From Monarcha castaneiventris obscurior (Eukaryota; Chordata; Aves; Passeriformes; Monarchidae): a stretch of DNA of 64,000 nucleotides. Both the position numbers and the translations under genes were made by a program. The notes beneath the pieces were generated by a model. The model was not told where the DNA came from, searched no databases, and saw only the letters and a list, made by a program, of their open reading frames with translations. Below, piece by piece: positions 14,964-28,268 of this stretch; the first letter of the stretch is position 1; each line of letters opens with the position of its first letter. The stretch lies in assembly GCA_026261815.1 (NCBI GenBank), contig JAMPIT010000894.1, positions 57,817,647-57,881,646 on the forward strand, written 5' to 3'.

Positions 14964-15045
14964 TACAGAATCACTGAATCACAGAATTGCTGTGGTTGGA
15001 GGGGACTTCTGGAGATCACTCAGGTCTGACCCCACCCTAAAAGTA
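14964..15045 (-). mobile_element. CR1 LINE, 3' terminal fragment
   Basis: Only the last ~80 bp of a CR1 retrotransposon is present. On the plus strand one reads 'acagaatcactgaatcacagaatt', the reverse complement of the 8-bp (ATTCTGTG)-type terminal repeats of CR1. It is followed by the 'gttggaggggacttctggagatcac' block and a diverged 'tctgacccc' segment. CR1 copies are usually cut short at the 5' end, so a piece this short is ordinary. No coding part remains. Confidence 0.85.
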
Positions 15046-18000
15046 TTTGTGCAATTACTTTTGTGATAGTAATAATAACACTTGATATTTAAATATTCAT
15101 TTTTATTCTGTGTCTTCATTTTTTCATTTCACACATGGGAAATACGTTTAAGGGGGAAAATACCTGGAAGAGTTCAAAGTGTATTTCCAAAAGTAGACTT
15201 TTATGGGGTTTTTTCAGTTTGATATATATTTAATTGCAAGATTCCCAGAAACTCCTTGTGCTAGTTTCTCTCATTCATGTTTCTAAATTAAGCCATATGT
15301 CTTTGCTTATGATTTTAAAGTGGCCTAGTGTCAGAACTGAACTCTTAATCCTTTAGGCTCAGGACTTTTTCTTCCTTTAAATCTTCATTTAAATTATTTT
15401 TGTCATACACTTTGAGGCAGGGCAATAGCATATAAACAGCATCTTCAGAGTGCTTGAAGAAAAGAGGGCTTACAAGAGTAATGCGTCCTGGAAGTGTTTC
15501 TATGATGAGATTGTCTCTTTCCTGTTTCATCCTTTGCACAACACCCACCCACAGCATTGCCGTAGGTACTCCAGCATGCATGTCACATGAATTATTGAAA
15601 GTGAAATCTGGCCCCACTGATATCAGACAAAACTCCCTCTGACTTTGGTGGAACAAGATGTGTCACCCCATGACTTGTAAAAAATATGCAGAATACAGTA
15701 CTGAAAAAAGAGTGAACCCTGGTGTAAAGATTAATTTGCTTAGTAAAATATGTCTCAAACAAATTGCTGTGGCCAAAGGCATCTGGTTTTAAATTTTTAG
15801 CTTTCCTCTAACACATCAAAATCAAACACTGAATCTTATGATCTATTGAAAAGTCTGTAAAAACTCCAAACTAGAAAGGAGAAGCTTTGTAGACATAGCA
15901 TATGATTTAACCAAGTAATACACTGAGACAGTGAAAACTATTAGCAGTCTGTCTCACACTGTATGTTGCTTGGGTTAGGGGAGTTAACAGCAAATATGGT
16001 GTAATCTTACAAGCTGACTAGGGAAAATTACAGAACTCCTTCTGAGTAAACAACGTTAGAAATGGGTTTTTTTCCCCTCCATACGCTCTTTTGTTCTTAC
16101 TAAAAGGATTAAGTTAATCAAAACCTTGTAGATTAAATAATTAAACCTGTAGATAACCACAATTTTTTATTGTTAATTAGACATAGGTGTAATTTTCATA
16201 GGATGCAGAGTCTCTAAATTTAACTGTGGAATATTACATTGATCACACACAAAAAACATCATTGATTCTCTGGGGAAGGGTTGGACGTCAGTGTGTGCGT
16301 TTTGGCTCAGACCACCTTTCACCTATTAAAGGGGGTTCCAGTAGATCTTTATCTTTGCTGCACATAGCAACAAAATGTGATTTGCCATCCTTAACCCTTT
16401 GAACATTCTCAGCATCTTAGTAGGATGATTCACACTTACTCAGTTACTCTGCTTTCATGCTCTGTATTGTATCTGAAATCTTTATACCGAAAGTGCAGTG
16501 TTTTTATCTTCTATCTTCTGCTGCTCTGTCAATTTTTAATGTATGTTATATGTGTTTAAATATTTAGTATGCAGTGAAGCCATTACAACATGGCTGTGAA
16601 AAATCTGTAATATTACACCTTCCTACCATGACAATTACTCCTTTCTTTAAATGACTTGCAACATTTATAAATAAAACTCTGAAATTAAACCCTCACATAA
16701 TGCAAAATGCTGCATTTTACTTCACCTGTTTAAGTTTACCAAAGGCAGTGAATCTTATTAAAATACTGTGCAGAATATTTTTATTGCTGTGTAGATCTCT
16801 GTCATTATGCAGTATGATAATTCTCAGATCCTTTCTCCAGTGATCACTAATTAAGTGTAACAGGCATGCATCCAGACAATCCTGAATTTTAATCCTCATG
16901 TTTCTTAATGAGTTGATCAAATATTACACAGAATGTGATAAAAATATGGGACTCATTTAAAATACAAATATATAATTTGTATAATTGTCCAGCTAATAAA
17001 TTATGTCTAAATATTATGATTGTTTGTGCAAACACTTAGGGATGTGTCCCTGCAAGTGGTGGAAATAATCCATATGTGCACATGCAATTAAATATTCTAT
17101 ACACATAATTGTCCATAAGGATTTTCAGAATCATGCATGGCACTGCATTTGTAGAATACTTTTCAATCTAGACACAGGTTTTTCTTAAAAACAACAAAAT
17201 CTATTTATATTAAAAATAATGATATATAATTAAATTCTTAGAAGGAAAATTTAGATAAAACAATACCCAATCCCCCTAGCTTGTCACCTGACTGTAGCAC
17301 TGTAGCTTTCCTACATTCTGAAATTCCTCCCCTTTTTGCTGATGGGAAATTCCTGGCAGCTGAAGTGCCTGATATTTGACCTGCTTTAAAATGTTTTGCA
17401 TGATTTTGCAGAGTCAAGGAGCTTCCAGTAGTTCAGATATGCTTTCAGCAAAGATCTAAACATCCTGCTGCTTAGCTAAAGTGTTGTTTTGATGTTCAAT
17501 ACCATTTAATTTTCCTTCGTTCTTCTTCATCTTAAAAAACATCTACAAAAACTCAATATTGTTTATTGGAAGAAACACGAAAGTGAAAAATTGTCAGTTG
17601 TGAGAAGCATTTATTTTTCTACATTTTCAGTGGAATAAGCAGAGTACTCTGTTTTTGAATAATGAGGGCCAGCCAGAGCTGTCTCTGCTTTATTCTGTAC
17701 AATACGATTTAGTTGGGTTTAGTTGATACTTTTATTTTCCAAATCCCTGGGCTCATAAAGGCTGGGAAGACCACAGAGACAGATTGCTCAGGCACCAAAG
17801 AAAGAGAATGTCTTGTGCTATTTAGCAGCAAGCTCTCTGCCTGACTTTGTGAGAGAAGTACACAGAATGAGCATATGCAGGAAATGCTTGTCATGGTGCC
17901 TCACATGCCATTGGCAGGCAGTCAAGCTGCCTCTGTCTTAGCACATGGAGAAACAGGAATGGGTCTGCAGAGTGAAATGGCTGGTGCTGAGGACCTGAAA

Positions 18001-21000
18001 TCCCCATTACATTGGCATGGAATGTTTTTTTGTCAGGGTCACTCTAGTTTAGTCCCATGGGCTGCTGCCTGCCCCTCTGCAGCTGAGTGTGGCAGGACAG
18101 CTCCTGCAGTGTCTCCTCCAGAAAAAATCCCCTTGGTGGTCAGTGAGATCCCCCCTCAGTGTGAACCAAAGCACAGTAAAAGGTATTGGGCAAAGACTCT
18201 CCTCAGAAGGGTTGTTCTAACCTGTGCTGAGACACTAACAGACCTTCACTCTTCACTCTTATTTTCTCTGTATGGGACACAATACACGAACCTGGACCAG
18301 AAAGAGCTTTTAGGTAAAGAATGTTAAAAACTAGATTGATCTTGGCTCTTACATATAGCTTTGAAAGTAAAAGAGCACAGAAGAATATCCATGCTGCGAT
18401 ATCACCCTTTCCTTCTTACAAATTCCCCTCCAAATAACAGTCATTGAGATATTTAGTTACTTACTGTAATTTACATTGCAATGATGGTTATATATATATT
18501 CTGAAACTTGGATTTTATTATTTAATTTTTAGATATTTTTGACCATCTCCCGAATAAATTCAACTTTTTAGATGATGCAAAACAGATGTGTTCTTTTAAC
18601 TGACAGTTTAACAGTCAAATTTAAAGCAATAACATAAATTTAAATGGAACCATCAGTTCCTTTTGCAAATGGACCACTCCAAAACCAAAAATGTCCAGCA
18701 AAGAATGTTCACTGAGAAGGGGCAGAGTTTGAGAAATTAAGAGATGAATCAGGCAAAACCGAAAATACCTCATTTTGACCACTGTCTGTTCTGAAGGGAT
18801 GAAATGGGTATCTTGAGAGACTGACAAATCTTCCCCTCCTGCGCTTCTATTCCACCAGAGTCTCCTGATGCATGTCAATCCTTGAATATTTTCCACAAGC
18901 TTTCCAGTATTCTTCACTGTACTTTTATGCTCCATGCAAGGTAAAGGATGTAAGAGGTTTTTGAAATTACAAATGCTGTAGCTATGTGTTGTAACCACTG
19001 TTTAGGGTCTCACTCCTGCTTTTTGCGTCTCTCCCTGTGAATATTGTATGTTGCTGTACATACTGGCAAGGTTTCATAGCAAGAGTCTTAAGGGATACCC
19101 CATTCAGCCTATCAGTGCTTCATGAGAGTGTTATCCTGGGAATTTGGATCTGTGAATTCAAACTCCCTTATTTTACAGAAGGGCCTGAACTGGTCAGTAA
19201 GAAAAACATGATTCATGTTCTAGATGCAAAGCTCTTCCTTCAATTATCAATAGAACTTTCATGTGAACTAGAAAGCAGCTGTTACAAATAAAATTTAGTG
19301 TAAAGCAAAAAGGCAGACTAAACATTCACTCCATAGAGTTGTTTTTATCTGGAGGATGGGTATACATCCATTATATGTGGCTGCAAAGGCTAAACTGTCC
19401 TTTTTAAAGCACTCCATCTGCAGTGTGTCAAAAATAGTGCTGTCCTGCACATGCTTAAATTTTTGGCAGCAAAGTGACACCTTAATTTCTTTTACAGTAA
19501 ATATATAGATATATTAAACAGTGATATGTAGAGCAGATGTTTCTAAAAACGCAAAGAAATTCTAGTCTGGTCGTGTTGATGTAGTAGCTTTATTGTTTCA
19601 AAAAAGAGCTGGTTAGGCAATGCAGTCATGGTGCAAACATGAGAATATTTGAAGAGCCTGTATACAAGAGCCTTGTATCAATGGGTATGGCCGTGACACC
19701 TACGAACAAAAAGAAAACTTATTTCAAATTTACCTATAGAAAAAATAAAGCATTCCTTTTAAAAGTTTTCAAAGTGAGGGACAATTCTTGTTTTCAGAGT
19801 TCCAGCATAACAGGCTTGACTCATCGATAGATGACACATCAAGCACAGGGAATTTGAAAAAGCATTGCTTAACCTCACTAAAAAAAATCATGGTTTTGAG
19901 AACAGGAAAGAAGGAAAATTGCTTTCTGATCCTTGACTCCACTATGTTCAAAAAGGGTAATGAATGTTCTGATAAAACACACTTCATTGGACAAATAAAT
20001 CTGGTTCAAACTGACAATGTTATGTAAAAGGTTGTTCAAGTCTGTTTAAAAATTATCTTGAAGCAGAAAAACCCAAACAAACCATAAGTCCAGTATGAGA
20101 CAAGAAATTACGTTTACCAGTGCATTCATTTTTTTTTGGTTTTTTTCTCTTGTGAAACCTTTTTAGTGACCTCCTTCACTTAACAGACTAACCCAACAGT
20201 ATAAAAGTATAGGAAATGAGGAAGGGTATCAAAACCAAGCCTCTAAATTGCAAAGTACCCAAACAAACAGACTTTAAAAAAAGAACCAACCACATACACA
20301 TCCCTCCAAGGCCAAACTACATGCAGCCATTCATAGGTGGAGAATTTCTTTTGTCTCACATACCAAATAGAGAAACATGGTACCTTGCATCTCATTTACA
20401 GCTTTAAATTAATTAGAGGATCATTGCTGTGGTCATTATTACTGGCTTAATTCAGTTGCTTAAAAAGAAACATCTCTTGCCATTTGAGATGCAATGGAGT
20501 ATCTGAGACAGCTGCATGGGGTTTGGAGGTTATGATCTATGGAAACACGTAACCTTCTAGATTAGCATCTAGAGGCGCACATGATTATCACAGGCCTTGT
20601 CAAAAAGCACTAGATAGCTGTTAAATATATTGAACTTTATGTTTTCAATGTTTTAATGCACCTCAAACATCTTTTGAAATCAAGGGGACAGTAAACTTCA
20701 GGATTACTTCTCTGAGCCCTTAAACCCCTAAAATTTTGTCATTGTGCATACTACAAATTGTGTATACCAGCTTTTCCCAAGGCTACCCACATTTGTTAAA
20801 GGTAGTGTAAGTTATTGCAATTGCATAATATATCGGTTATTAATGATTTATGTGCCATGACCACCTTTTTCATCTTTTAAGATCGATGTATGAATAGAAC
20901 CAATGGAGGAAAAAAGAAAACCCATATTTTGCAAAGCATGTCACTCACATATAGTTTTTCATTCCCCTCATGCTAAAGGACTCATTATATGAAGTGATGA

Positions 21001-23224
21001 AAGATACAATATTTATGAAAAATTATGGGTTTGAAAAACATATCTAATTGGGTAGATAATGTGCAGATTTGCATATCAAAATATAATACAAAATGTGTAT
21101 TGAAATTATGCATAGGAATACCTAGGAAGCCGTTCACAGAAATGAAAGTAAGGCAAGCCATTCTGGGAAGCAAACCTGTCACAGCTAAAAAATATGTCTG
21201 CAACCTATAATCTTTTTATGATTAAAAAATTTTGATTGTTCCAGACAGAAAAAAAAGGGTTTAATAACCAGGTGCTGCCAGTTTTAAGAATCGCATGAGT
21301 GTCAACTCAATTTTTTAGCAAATGATCTAAATGCAGCATACTATACCATCCATTTGGGAGATCTCCTCAACTTAGTGCAGTCTGACAGCATGAAAAAAGG
21401 CTTGAAAGTGTTTGCATTTTCTTCACACTTGCTGAGCAAACTGACAAAACATTAAGCATCACAAGTGTTAACACTATTTGTTTACGATGAAATAGTAGGT
21501 TTTGCTGCAAAAGCAGAAAACAGCAGTAGTGAAATATCACATGGTGCTGCTAAAGAAACTCTTGGGAGACTTACAAAAAGCTAACAAGACAGGAATCATC
21601 AGAGGAAAGATTTGTCAGCCAGCTGCTTACTTCTAAATTTGTGATGTACATTTAATATCTCAATTACACGTTTGTAAAACGGGGGACTTCCACAAGTCTG
21701 CTAAAATGTGTTCTAATGTTGTTGTCCAAAACATCATTGCATATAAGAAAAAGAGTTTAACATAAAAATTTAGAGTATTGCTTCCAATTGTCTGGGTGAT
21801 ATTTCATCCATGGATCCACATGGATCAAAACAATATAGAAAAATGGGACTATCTATTTTCTACAGAAATAAGGAAGGATACGATTCTTAAAACCCCTTTC
21901 AATCTGTATAAGAAAAGATGGTTCGAAACATTTTTTTTGTTATTGCTAAGCATACTGTCCCAAATATGTTAGTCACCATCCACAAAACTGAACTTTCTGA
22001 CTATCTCTTTAAAACATTTATTTCTTAGCAATTCTCAACCATTTATTTTCTCTGCTGTTGTGAAGAACAGAAGGATGTAATCCTGTATGAAGATAGCTGA
22101 GATTTATTTAATGTCTATGGTCAAGCAGGGAATTCCCCTCAAAACCTGAAGCCTCTCAAAATCTTGACATTATATATACATGCAATATAAAGATAAACTT
22201 GTTTGGAACTCATGAGATTTTCATAGAATAGTTAAAATTACACAGATGTACAGTTGAAAATTATGTCTTGCTTAACTGTGTGCCTGGAGATGGATTTTTG
22301 GGTACTGACATTTGAAAATATTGGCCTTTGCATAGAAATTATTCCATGATAAATCTGTTCAAGTAACGAAATTTTATATATTGGCCTTTGCATAAAAATT
22401 ATTCCATGATAAACCTGTTCAAGTAACGAAATTTTATATCCAAATATCTGTCATTGTTAACAGAACCAACATTGATGCTATGTCATAGATTCCAGTTATT
22501 TCTAATATTTTGTGAATTTCTTAGCATTTTGATTTTCTTTGCCAGTAATCAAGGTGGATACAAGAGGTTCTTTTTCAATACTCAATCAAAAGCATAAGAG
22601 TCCTAAGAGTTACAAGCAATTCTGCAAATGCAATAAATTTCTTGACTAAGGAAGGCTAAAAATAGTAGACTAGAATTTAAAACTTTTTCTCCTATGTAAG
22701 TAATATATAGCAATGAAGATGACTATATATAGTGATGAAGAGTTTAAGCTCTACTGGAATTGAAAAACAATGAAGATACAAAAGATGTTCTGAAGTTCTT
22801 TAATTTTTCAAATGGAAATTCTAAACTTTTGAGCTATTTTTATTTACTTTTATTCCTAATTCTTCTTCATCTGCCATTTCCTTTTTTCCTTTTAGTTAGA
22901 GGGTTGTAAGGCCAGAAAATCAGGTATGAGAGGTAGGAATGAAAAGAGTGAACAGAGGAAAATGGGTTAGTTAATTTTTCTATTGGTTTTATTAAATGAA
23001 CTACTAATGAAGCTACTTGCAAAAACCACCATTTTGCAAAAATATGCCATTGAAAAGCATATTTTTGTACTCTTGTGGAAGTATTTATCTTCAGCACAAC
23101 TACAGTGTCAGTGTCGGAAAACAGTATCCTAATTTTATATTTATACAGTTGAGCATGAAGGAAGACAGGTATGACCTGGGAGGGCAAGAAATAGTAGGTA
23201 TAAATTGAAACATGAGATATTCAA
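15046..23224. other. AT-rich unique DNA, no gene seen
   Basis: No gene or recognised element apart from the 60-bp duplication at 22.3 kb. A somewhat GC-richer piece at about 17,870-18,300 is open for 150 codons on the plus strand but has no family signature and no splice or start context I trust. A possible regulatory stretch with TAAT-rich and forkhead-like words lies at 16,940-17,130. Confidence 0.55.
22318..22439. repeat. 60-bp tandem duplication, two nearly identical copies
   Basis: The stretch starting TTGGCCTTTGCATA at 22,321 is repeated with a period of exactly 60 bp from 22,381. Within the unit I see two differences (G/A at 22,335 versus 22,395 and T/C at 22,354 versus 22,414). The match extends three bases to the left of the first copy. 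It is AT-rich, matches no mobile element I know, and is best read as a local duplication of moderate age. Confidence 0.95.
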
Positions 23225-23445
23225 ACTTCATTTCACGGAAAGCCCTTTTCACCGTAGGGCATTGGAATAGTAGAACAGGTTGCCCAAAAGAATTGTATGT
23301 TCTCCATCTTTAGAGATTTTTCAAGGCATGACTGGTTCAAGTCTGGAGCAACTGTGTCTTATCATATGGCTGACGCTGCTCTGAGCAGATGTTTGGACTA
23401 GATGAACTGCCAACATCCCTTCCAAACAGGGTTTTTCCATGTTTT
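23225..23445 (+). mobile_element. CR1 LINE fragment (end of ORF2 plus 3' UTR)
   Basis: This is the only CR1 piece on the plus strand. In order one sees a worn 'ttcac..tagggcattggaatag.aacaggttgccc' (the HWNRL region at the end of ORF2), 'tctccatctttagagatttttcaaggcatgac' (the SLEIF-like region), and then 'ctgctctgagcagatgtttggactagatgaactgcc..cccttccaaacagg', the CR1 3' UTR. Many substitutions and small indels break the reading frame, so it is an old copy with no coding capacity. Its left edge is approximate. Confidence 0.85.
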
Positions 23446-26400
23446 AAAGATCCTGCATTCAAGCTTTAGTTGTCTGAATATCCACAATCCTTTTAAGACT
23501 TTTTTTCTCTCAAATTATCAAGAAATACACAACTTAGAGTGTGTATACCCAAGAATTGAAAACTGAATGGATATGACTGCTGGCTACAAAACCAGAATTT
23601 AATACAGGTCCTAGAGCCCAGGCTATGATGTGCTTCAGTAAAGGACTGAATCTCTGAACCTATACTCTGGCAGCCTGGCAGTCCATGTGCATGGAACTGT
23701 TGCCTAAATCATACAGGGACAGTAAATACTATGGAAAACTTTAGCTAAAGGATGGTCATCTCTGGTTCCTTTTGTTGTCAATAAGAAGAATGAGCCCTGC
23801 TTTCTGGCAGAGGCTGGAGAGTACTGAAGTTACCTGTGCTAAGCTAAAACTAACTTTGTGGTTATGCCTCAAGTCTCTACCTCTGAATTTCTTGTTACTA
23901 ACACCTATAAGGTCCTTGTCTCTTTAATCTCATTCTTTGTTTTCTTTATAGACCAAGCTCTCCATGGAATGGCACTATATGAAGGTAAAAACACTATTCC
24001 ACAGCTATAAATAGTTTACACTGAAGAGACAAGTTTGAATTGACCTTTCATGAATATTTAACGGTGATAAAATTTGTTTTATTGTTTGTATATTTATTTG
24101 TATTAATTAATACAACTCAGGTGTCAGAGTTGAAAAAAATTATTTTTAACCCTCTGTGGAAAAAGCATGGATTGATTTTTGTCCACCTATTAAACTGACT
24201 TCTAATAAAATGCAGAGATGTTTTCAAGAAATCCCAAAAGAAACTTGCAGAAGCAAAATATATTAAGATGACATTTCACTGAAAACAATTTTGTTTTCAC
24301 AGATAAAGGAACAATTTTGGCTGTCACAGCTATGAAATATCTCTGTGACTGAGTATGCACGAAAGTTAAGATCAGCAAAGAAAGTTAAGTCCATACACTT
24401 ATGATAAATCCTTGTACTTGCCATGTTCTATAAATAAAACTCCTGCAGAAGATATATTCAAGACAGTAGTTGATTTCATGCCAACATTTTTAATCTATTT
24501 CTTCTGTGAATTTTTGAAGAGTTGTTGCAGTTATTTTCTTTTAAATGAGAAGGGGATACCATATTTAATTTCTTCCTGTCTGCAGATCAATAATCTGATA
24601 TTCTTCTTGGCATTGGGTAGGGTGGATTTTTTTATGCCTCCCACACTTAATTTTGTCACTTTCAATGTAATAAAGGAAAATTTAAAAGCATAAACCAGTG
24701 CATTTTGAACATAAATGTATGAAAAATGTTATTAAATGGTTAACCACCTCTTCTGGCCAAGTATAGAAGTGCTCAGATAAAGGTGAAATTGAACTCATTA
24801 AATTTTTTTCATACTGCAAAGTTCAGTTCTGCACCCCAAAACCAAAGCAAGCTGCCTACACTTGTACATGTTTGTATTGCATTACAATACATTAAAAATA
24901 GAGAAAATTTTATTATCGAGGTATTTGTTATGGAAATGTAGACTTGATTCTTATCTTTTGGGTCTCTATATCCTTTGGGAAATATCCTTTCCATTTGGTG
25001 ATAGATGGGAGAATTAGATTAATAGAAATAAGATTTAGCCAAGTTATTAAAATTCTCTGAATCTGTTAGAACTACAAATAATACAGCAAGGCCTCTTTCC
25101 ATTTTCAGTCCATAGCAATTTCCCAAACTTTGATGTACAGCAAAATATTTACCTGGTGATTTGGGGAATACCTGTGGGTTAAAGATTCTATTCAGATATA
25201 TTGAACTCTTTATTTGTGGGAATATTTCATCAGTTCTAAAAGGAACTATTGGTTTCTGGTTGTTTGGGGTTTTCCCCTCCTTCCAGTTACTCCTATCTTT
25301 TAAGTCCCATTATATTTATCATTTAGTATTGTTTAGTATTATAGATATCTTACTCAAAATTACTCCAACTTTAGTTAATTTAGTAATTCCACTGTAAACT
25401 GAACTTTACAGACAGGACAGTTTTCCCCTAAACATGTCCTAGTATTACCAAAAACAAAAACCACTCAAGAAATCTAGTTTTCATCATCAGAGTTGCAAAA
25501 CACACATCTTAATTTTCCTGTTATTCAGTGCTCTTCACTGGCTACTCTTCGGATTGAGAAGATGTATTGAAAAAGGCTGTTGTTCTTTTCAGGGTCTGAA
25601 TCATGAGCCTTTGCAAACAAACGATCACTGCTGTTGGGTAAGCAGGGGTGTGGCTCTGCAAAAGCAATCTTCTACATGAAGTGCATTGGCCCTACCTCGG
25701 CTTCAGTTTTTTGCCCTAATAGATTTTCATTTGTTGATCTGACATTAAAGCTGAATGGTACTGAAGAGGAAATGTTTGGAAAGAACACTGATTTCTGCAT
25801 AGACCATCAGAAGGATTTGTTTCTTAGCCTCCTATTTCTATTACATAAGAAAAGATTCTGTTTCCGCTGTTTCTGGAAACATTTTATTTTGGTAGGTTTG
25901 AATGTGCTTCACCTAGTGTGCTTACTTCCACATCATCTTAATGTTTTCAAAATAAATTTAGATGAAACTGGAGATAATAAATTGCTTGAAATCACCCTGT
26001 GCAGATAGAAGTATGGTGTGCCTTATGTAAGAAATTTTTGATATTGTGATCTCATATTTGGCATTTCTAGAGACAGAAGTAATCTCCATCTTGTCTTTGC
26101 ACATAGAGGATTCTACAAGAAATTGAAGTCGTATTCCATAACTCAAGGAACTGATACCTAGGGATCTTCCCTACTCTGTTCTTCCCTGATGGGAGGTGAA
26201 AATATAGCTAAAATGAATCAGACATAAGAGGAAGCTTCACTGTCTATTTATTCTTCCCACTTTCACCTCCTAAGTGAGTGGAAATGATGATCTATGACCT
26301 CTTGTCAGTCTGAAATTGGAGAAGTTAATTCTTCCCTGAATCAGATCTGTCATAGCTTGATATTTGTTTATTTGAACCCAAGCTTTGATGCCATATCTGT

Positions 26401-27983
26401 GAAATATCTTTGTGGTGGACACCAGCTTCTCACCTAAACAAAGGTAACCTGCATGAGCCAAGACCAGAACTGGAACACAGTATATTGAAAGATCTGGACC
26501 ATCAAATTCAAATCCTTCTTATTGTAAATTCTTGCATCATCTGCCTCCATTAAGTTAATGAAACCCCATCTTAAAATAAATGGTTTTGTTCCCACTGAAG
26601 ATCTTTTCCAGATCCTTACTCCTTTGATGCATAGGAGGCTTTTTTTAAACTTATTTATGGACAGCTCATGCATATTTGTCCTGTTAACGCATTGACCATT
26701 CGCATAGCCTTTTTCCTGACTGCTTTCTTCCTCTGGTATGTTTCTAGGGAACGCATTTATTTCTTTCCTTGTCTTCTCCTTCTTCCCAAAGTTTTTATTC
26801 TGTTTGGAAAACTAAGCCACTTTCATCTCATTTTTCCTTTAATTATTCTGTCAATTCTTCAATTTCCTTGCTCTGTTAAAGTTGTTCTTATTAATGATGG
26901 ATAAATGCCAAGAGTATTCCAGGTAAGACTTTAACTTTTGAGAATCTTGTGTTTAAAATTCAGCCAACACTGGTCTGATACTGATTTCCTTCTTATTTTC
27001 AGAGAGAGTACAGATAACATCAGTGGATTTATTTAGCAATAAAAGGTCTGCTTTTGCAAACACTGACAGTTAAGGTTGCATACATAATTATATCCTCTGA
27101 TGTCAGTCAAAATTATTTTTACTCCCTAAAACAAAATATAGTCCTTGGCTGGGGAGGAATGTCTTGGTATTTGGCCATCTTCAGCAACTTTTGTACAAAT
27201 AGATATTATATCTGTATATGAACAGATATTAATCATTTCTAGTCCAAAATTATGGGCCTGATTCTCCCTAGAAACCAAGTACAAAACTACATATATTTCC
27301 ATTGTAAAATTCCATGTTAGTTGCTTAATGTATCATCCACTTCACTTTCAGACTTCTTATGAGATGTTCCATCCTAAAAGTTAATTTTTAAAAATATTAT
27401 AATGTGAATTTTACCTGTTAGACATCACAGGCTGAAGTCACATGAAAACACAGGGTAGGTGCACTGTATTTCCTGTCTTTTTTCTCTGTTCCTGCATTCT
27501 TCTTTCCCCGATTGCCATTAAAACATGGAGTTCATTATACATTTTTAGAACTATATTGGAATAATTTTGGTCTCCTATTCAGTCTTTGTTCAATAGAAGT
27601 ATATTAATTAGACCAATGAAAGATCTATCAGGACCCAAATAACAGGTGTAATACAGCTACTTCATTCCATCATAACAGGAAATAAATTTATCTAGGCAGC
27701 TAGCTTGGATGTTTGTGACAAAAGGATTCATTGTTCAGGTATGTCAGTGTGACTGAAGTGTGTCAGCTGGTGTCAGCTGGCTGGCAGCAGAGATTGGACA
27801 ACTGTAGCTTGGAAAGCAAAAGAGAAGGAAGGGACTCTGTGGGTTATGTCTTTCTGAGTCTGAAGCCAAAGGTTTTTTCATTACAGCTTTCTAAGGGCAG
27901 GCACCCTGTGGCCCATACTCAGCAGGAAAGGGTTGGGTCCTACCTACCTGAGATCTGCATCCTGTGGCAGCTTTATTAGCCCA
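23446..27983. other. AT-rich unique DNA, no gene established
   Basis: No known gene. The most gene-like thing is a 33-nt open segment at 23,952-23,984 between a strong 3' splice-site-like tract and a GTAAAA donor, reported as a finding. A 124-codon open frame at 25,634-26,008 has no recognisable domain and ordinary AT-rich composition, so I do not call it. A CAGGTAAGA donor-like string lies near 26,917. Confidence 0.55.
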
Positions 27984-28268
27984 GATCACAGAATCACAGA
28001 ATTAACTAGGCTGGAAAAGACCTTTGAGATCATTGAGTCCAACCTAGGAACAACTCCGCCTTCTCAACCAGACCATGGCACTGAGTGCCACATCCAGTCT
28101 TTCCTAAAACACCTCCATGCATGGTGACTCTACCACCTCTCTGGGCAGCCCATGTTAGTGTCCAGCCACCCCTTCTGTGATGAAATTCTTCCTGATGTCC
28201 AACCTGAACCTCCCCGGCACACCTTACGACTGTGTCTTCTTGTCCTATTGTTGGTTGCCTGGGAGACC
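27984..28268 (-). mobile_element. CR1 LINE fragment (end of ORF2 plus 3' UTR)
   Basis: The plus strand begins 'gatcacagaatcacagaatt', the reverse complement of the CR1 terminal 8-bp repeats. The block 'aggctggaaaagacctttgagatcattgagtccaacc' (3' UTR) follows, then the reverse complement of the last ORF2 codons, including 'gggcagccca', 'aacctgaacctcccc' and 'tgtcttcttgtcct' (the SDRTRG region on minus). The similarity ends near 28,268, a normal 5' truncation. Its short 3' UTR and wording resemble the 58-kb copy, so the two probably belong to one subfamily. The reading frame is broken. Confidence 0.93.

Noticed and set aside
15345..15656. 103-codon minus-strand open frame as a gene
   Set aside because: The overlapping opposite strand is also open, and no domain is recognised.
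17875..18327. 150-codon plus-strand open frame as a gene or exon
   Set aside because: Slightly richer in C and G than its surroundings but without a known protein signature, and no convincing pair of splice sites at its edges.
25634..26008. 124-codon plus-strand open frame as a gene
   Set aside because: No domain or family signature, AT-rich composition like its flanks, and no promoter or splice context. This length is expected by chance in 64 kb of six frames.
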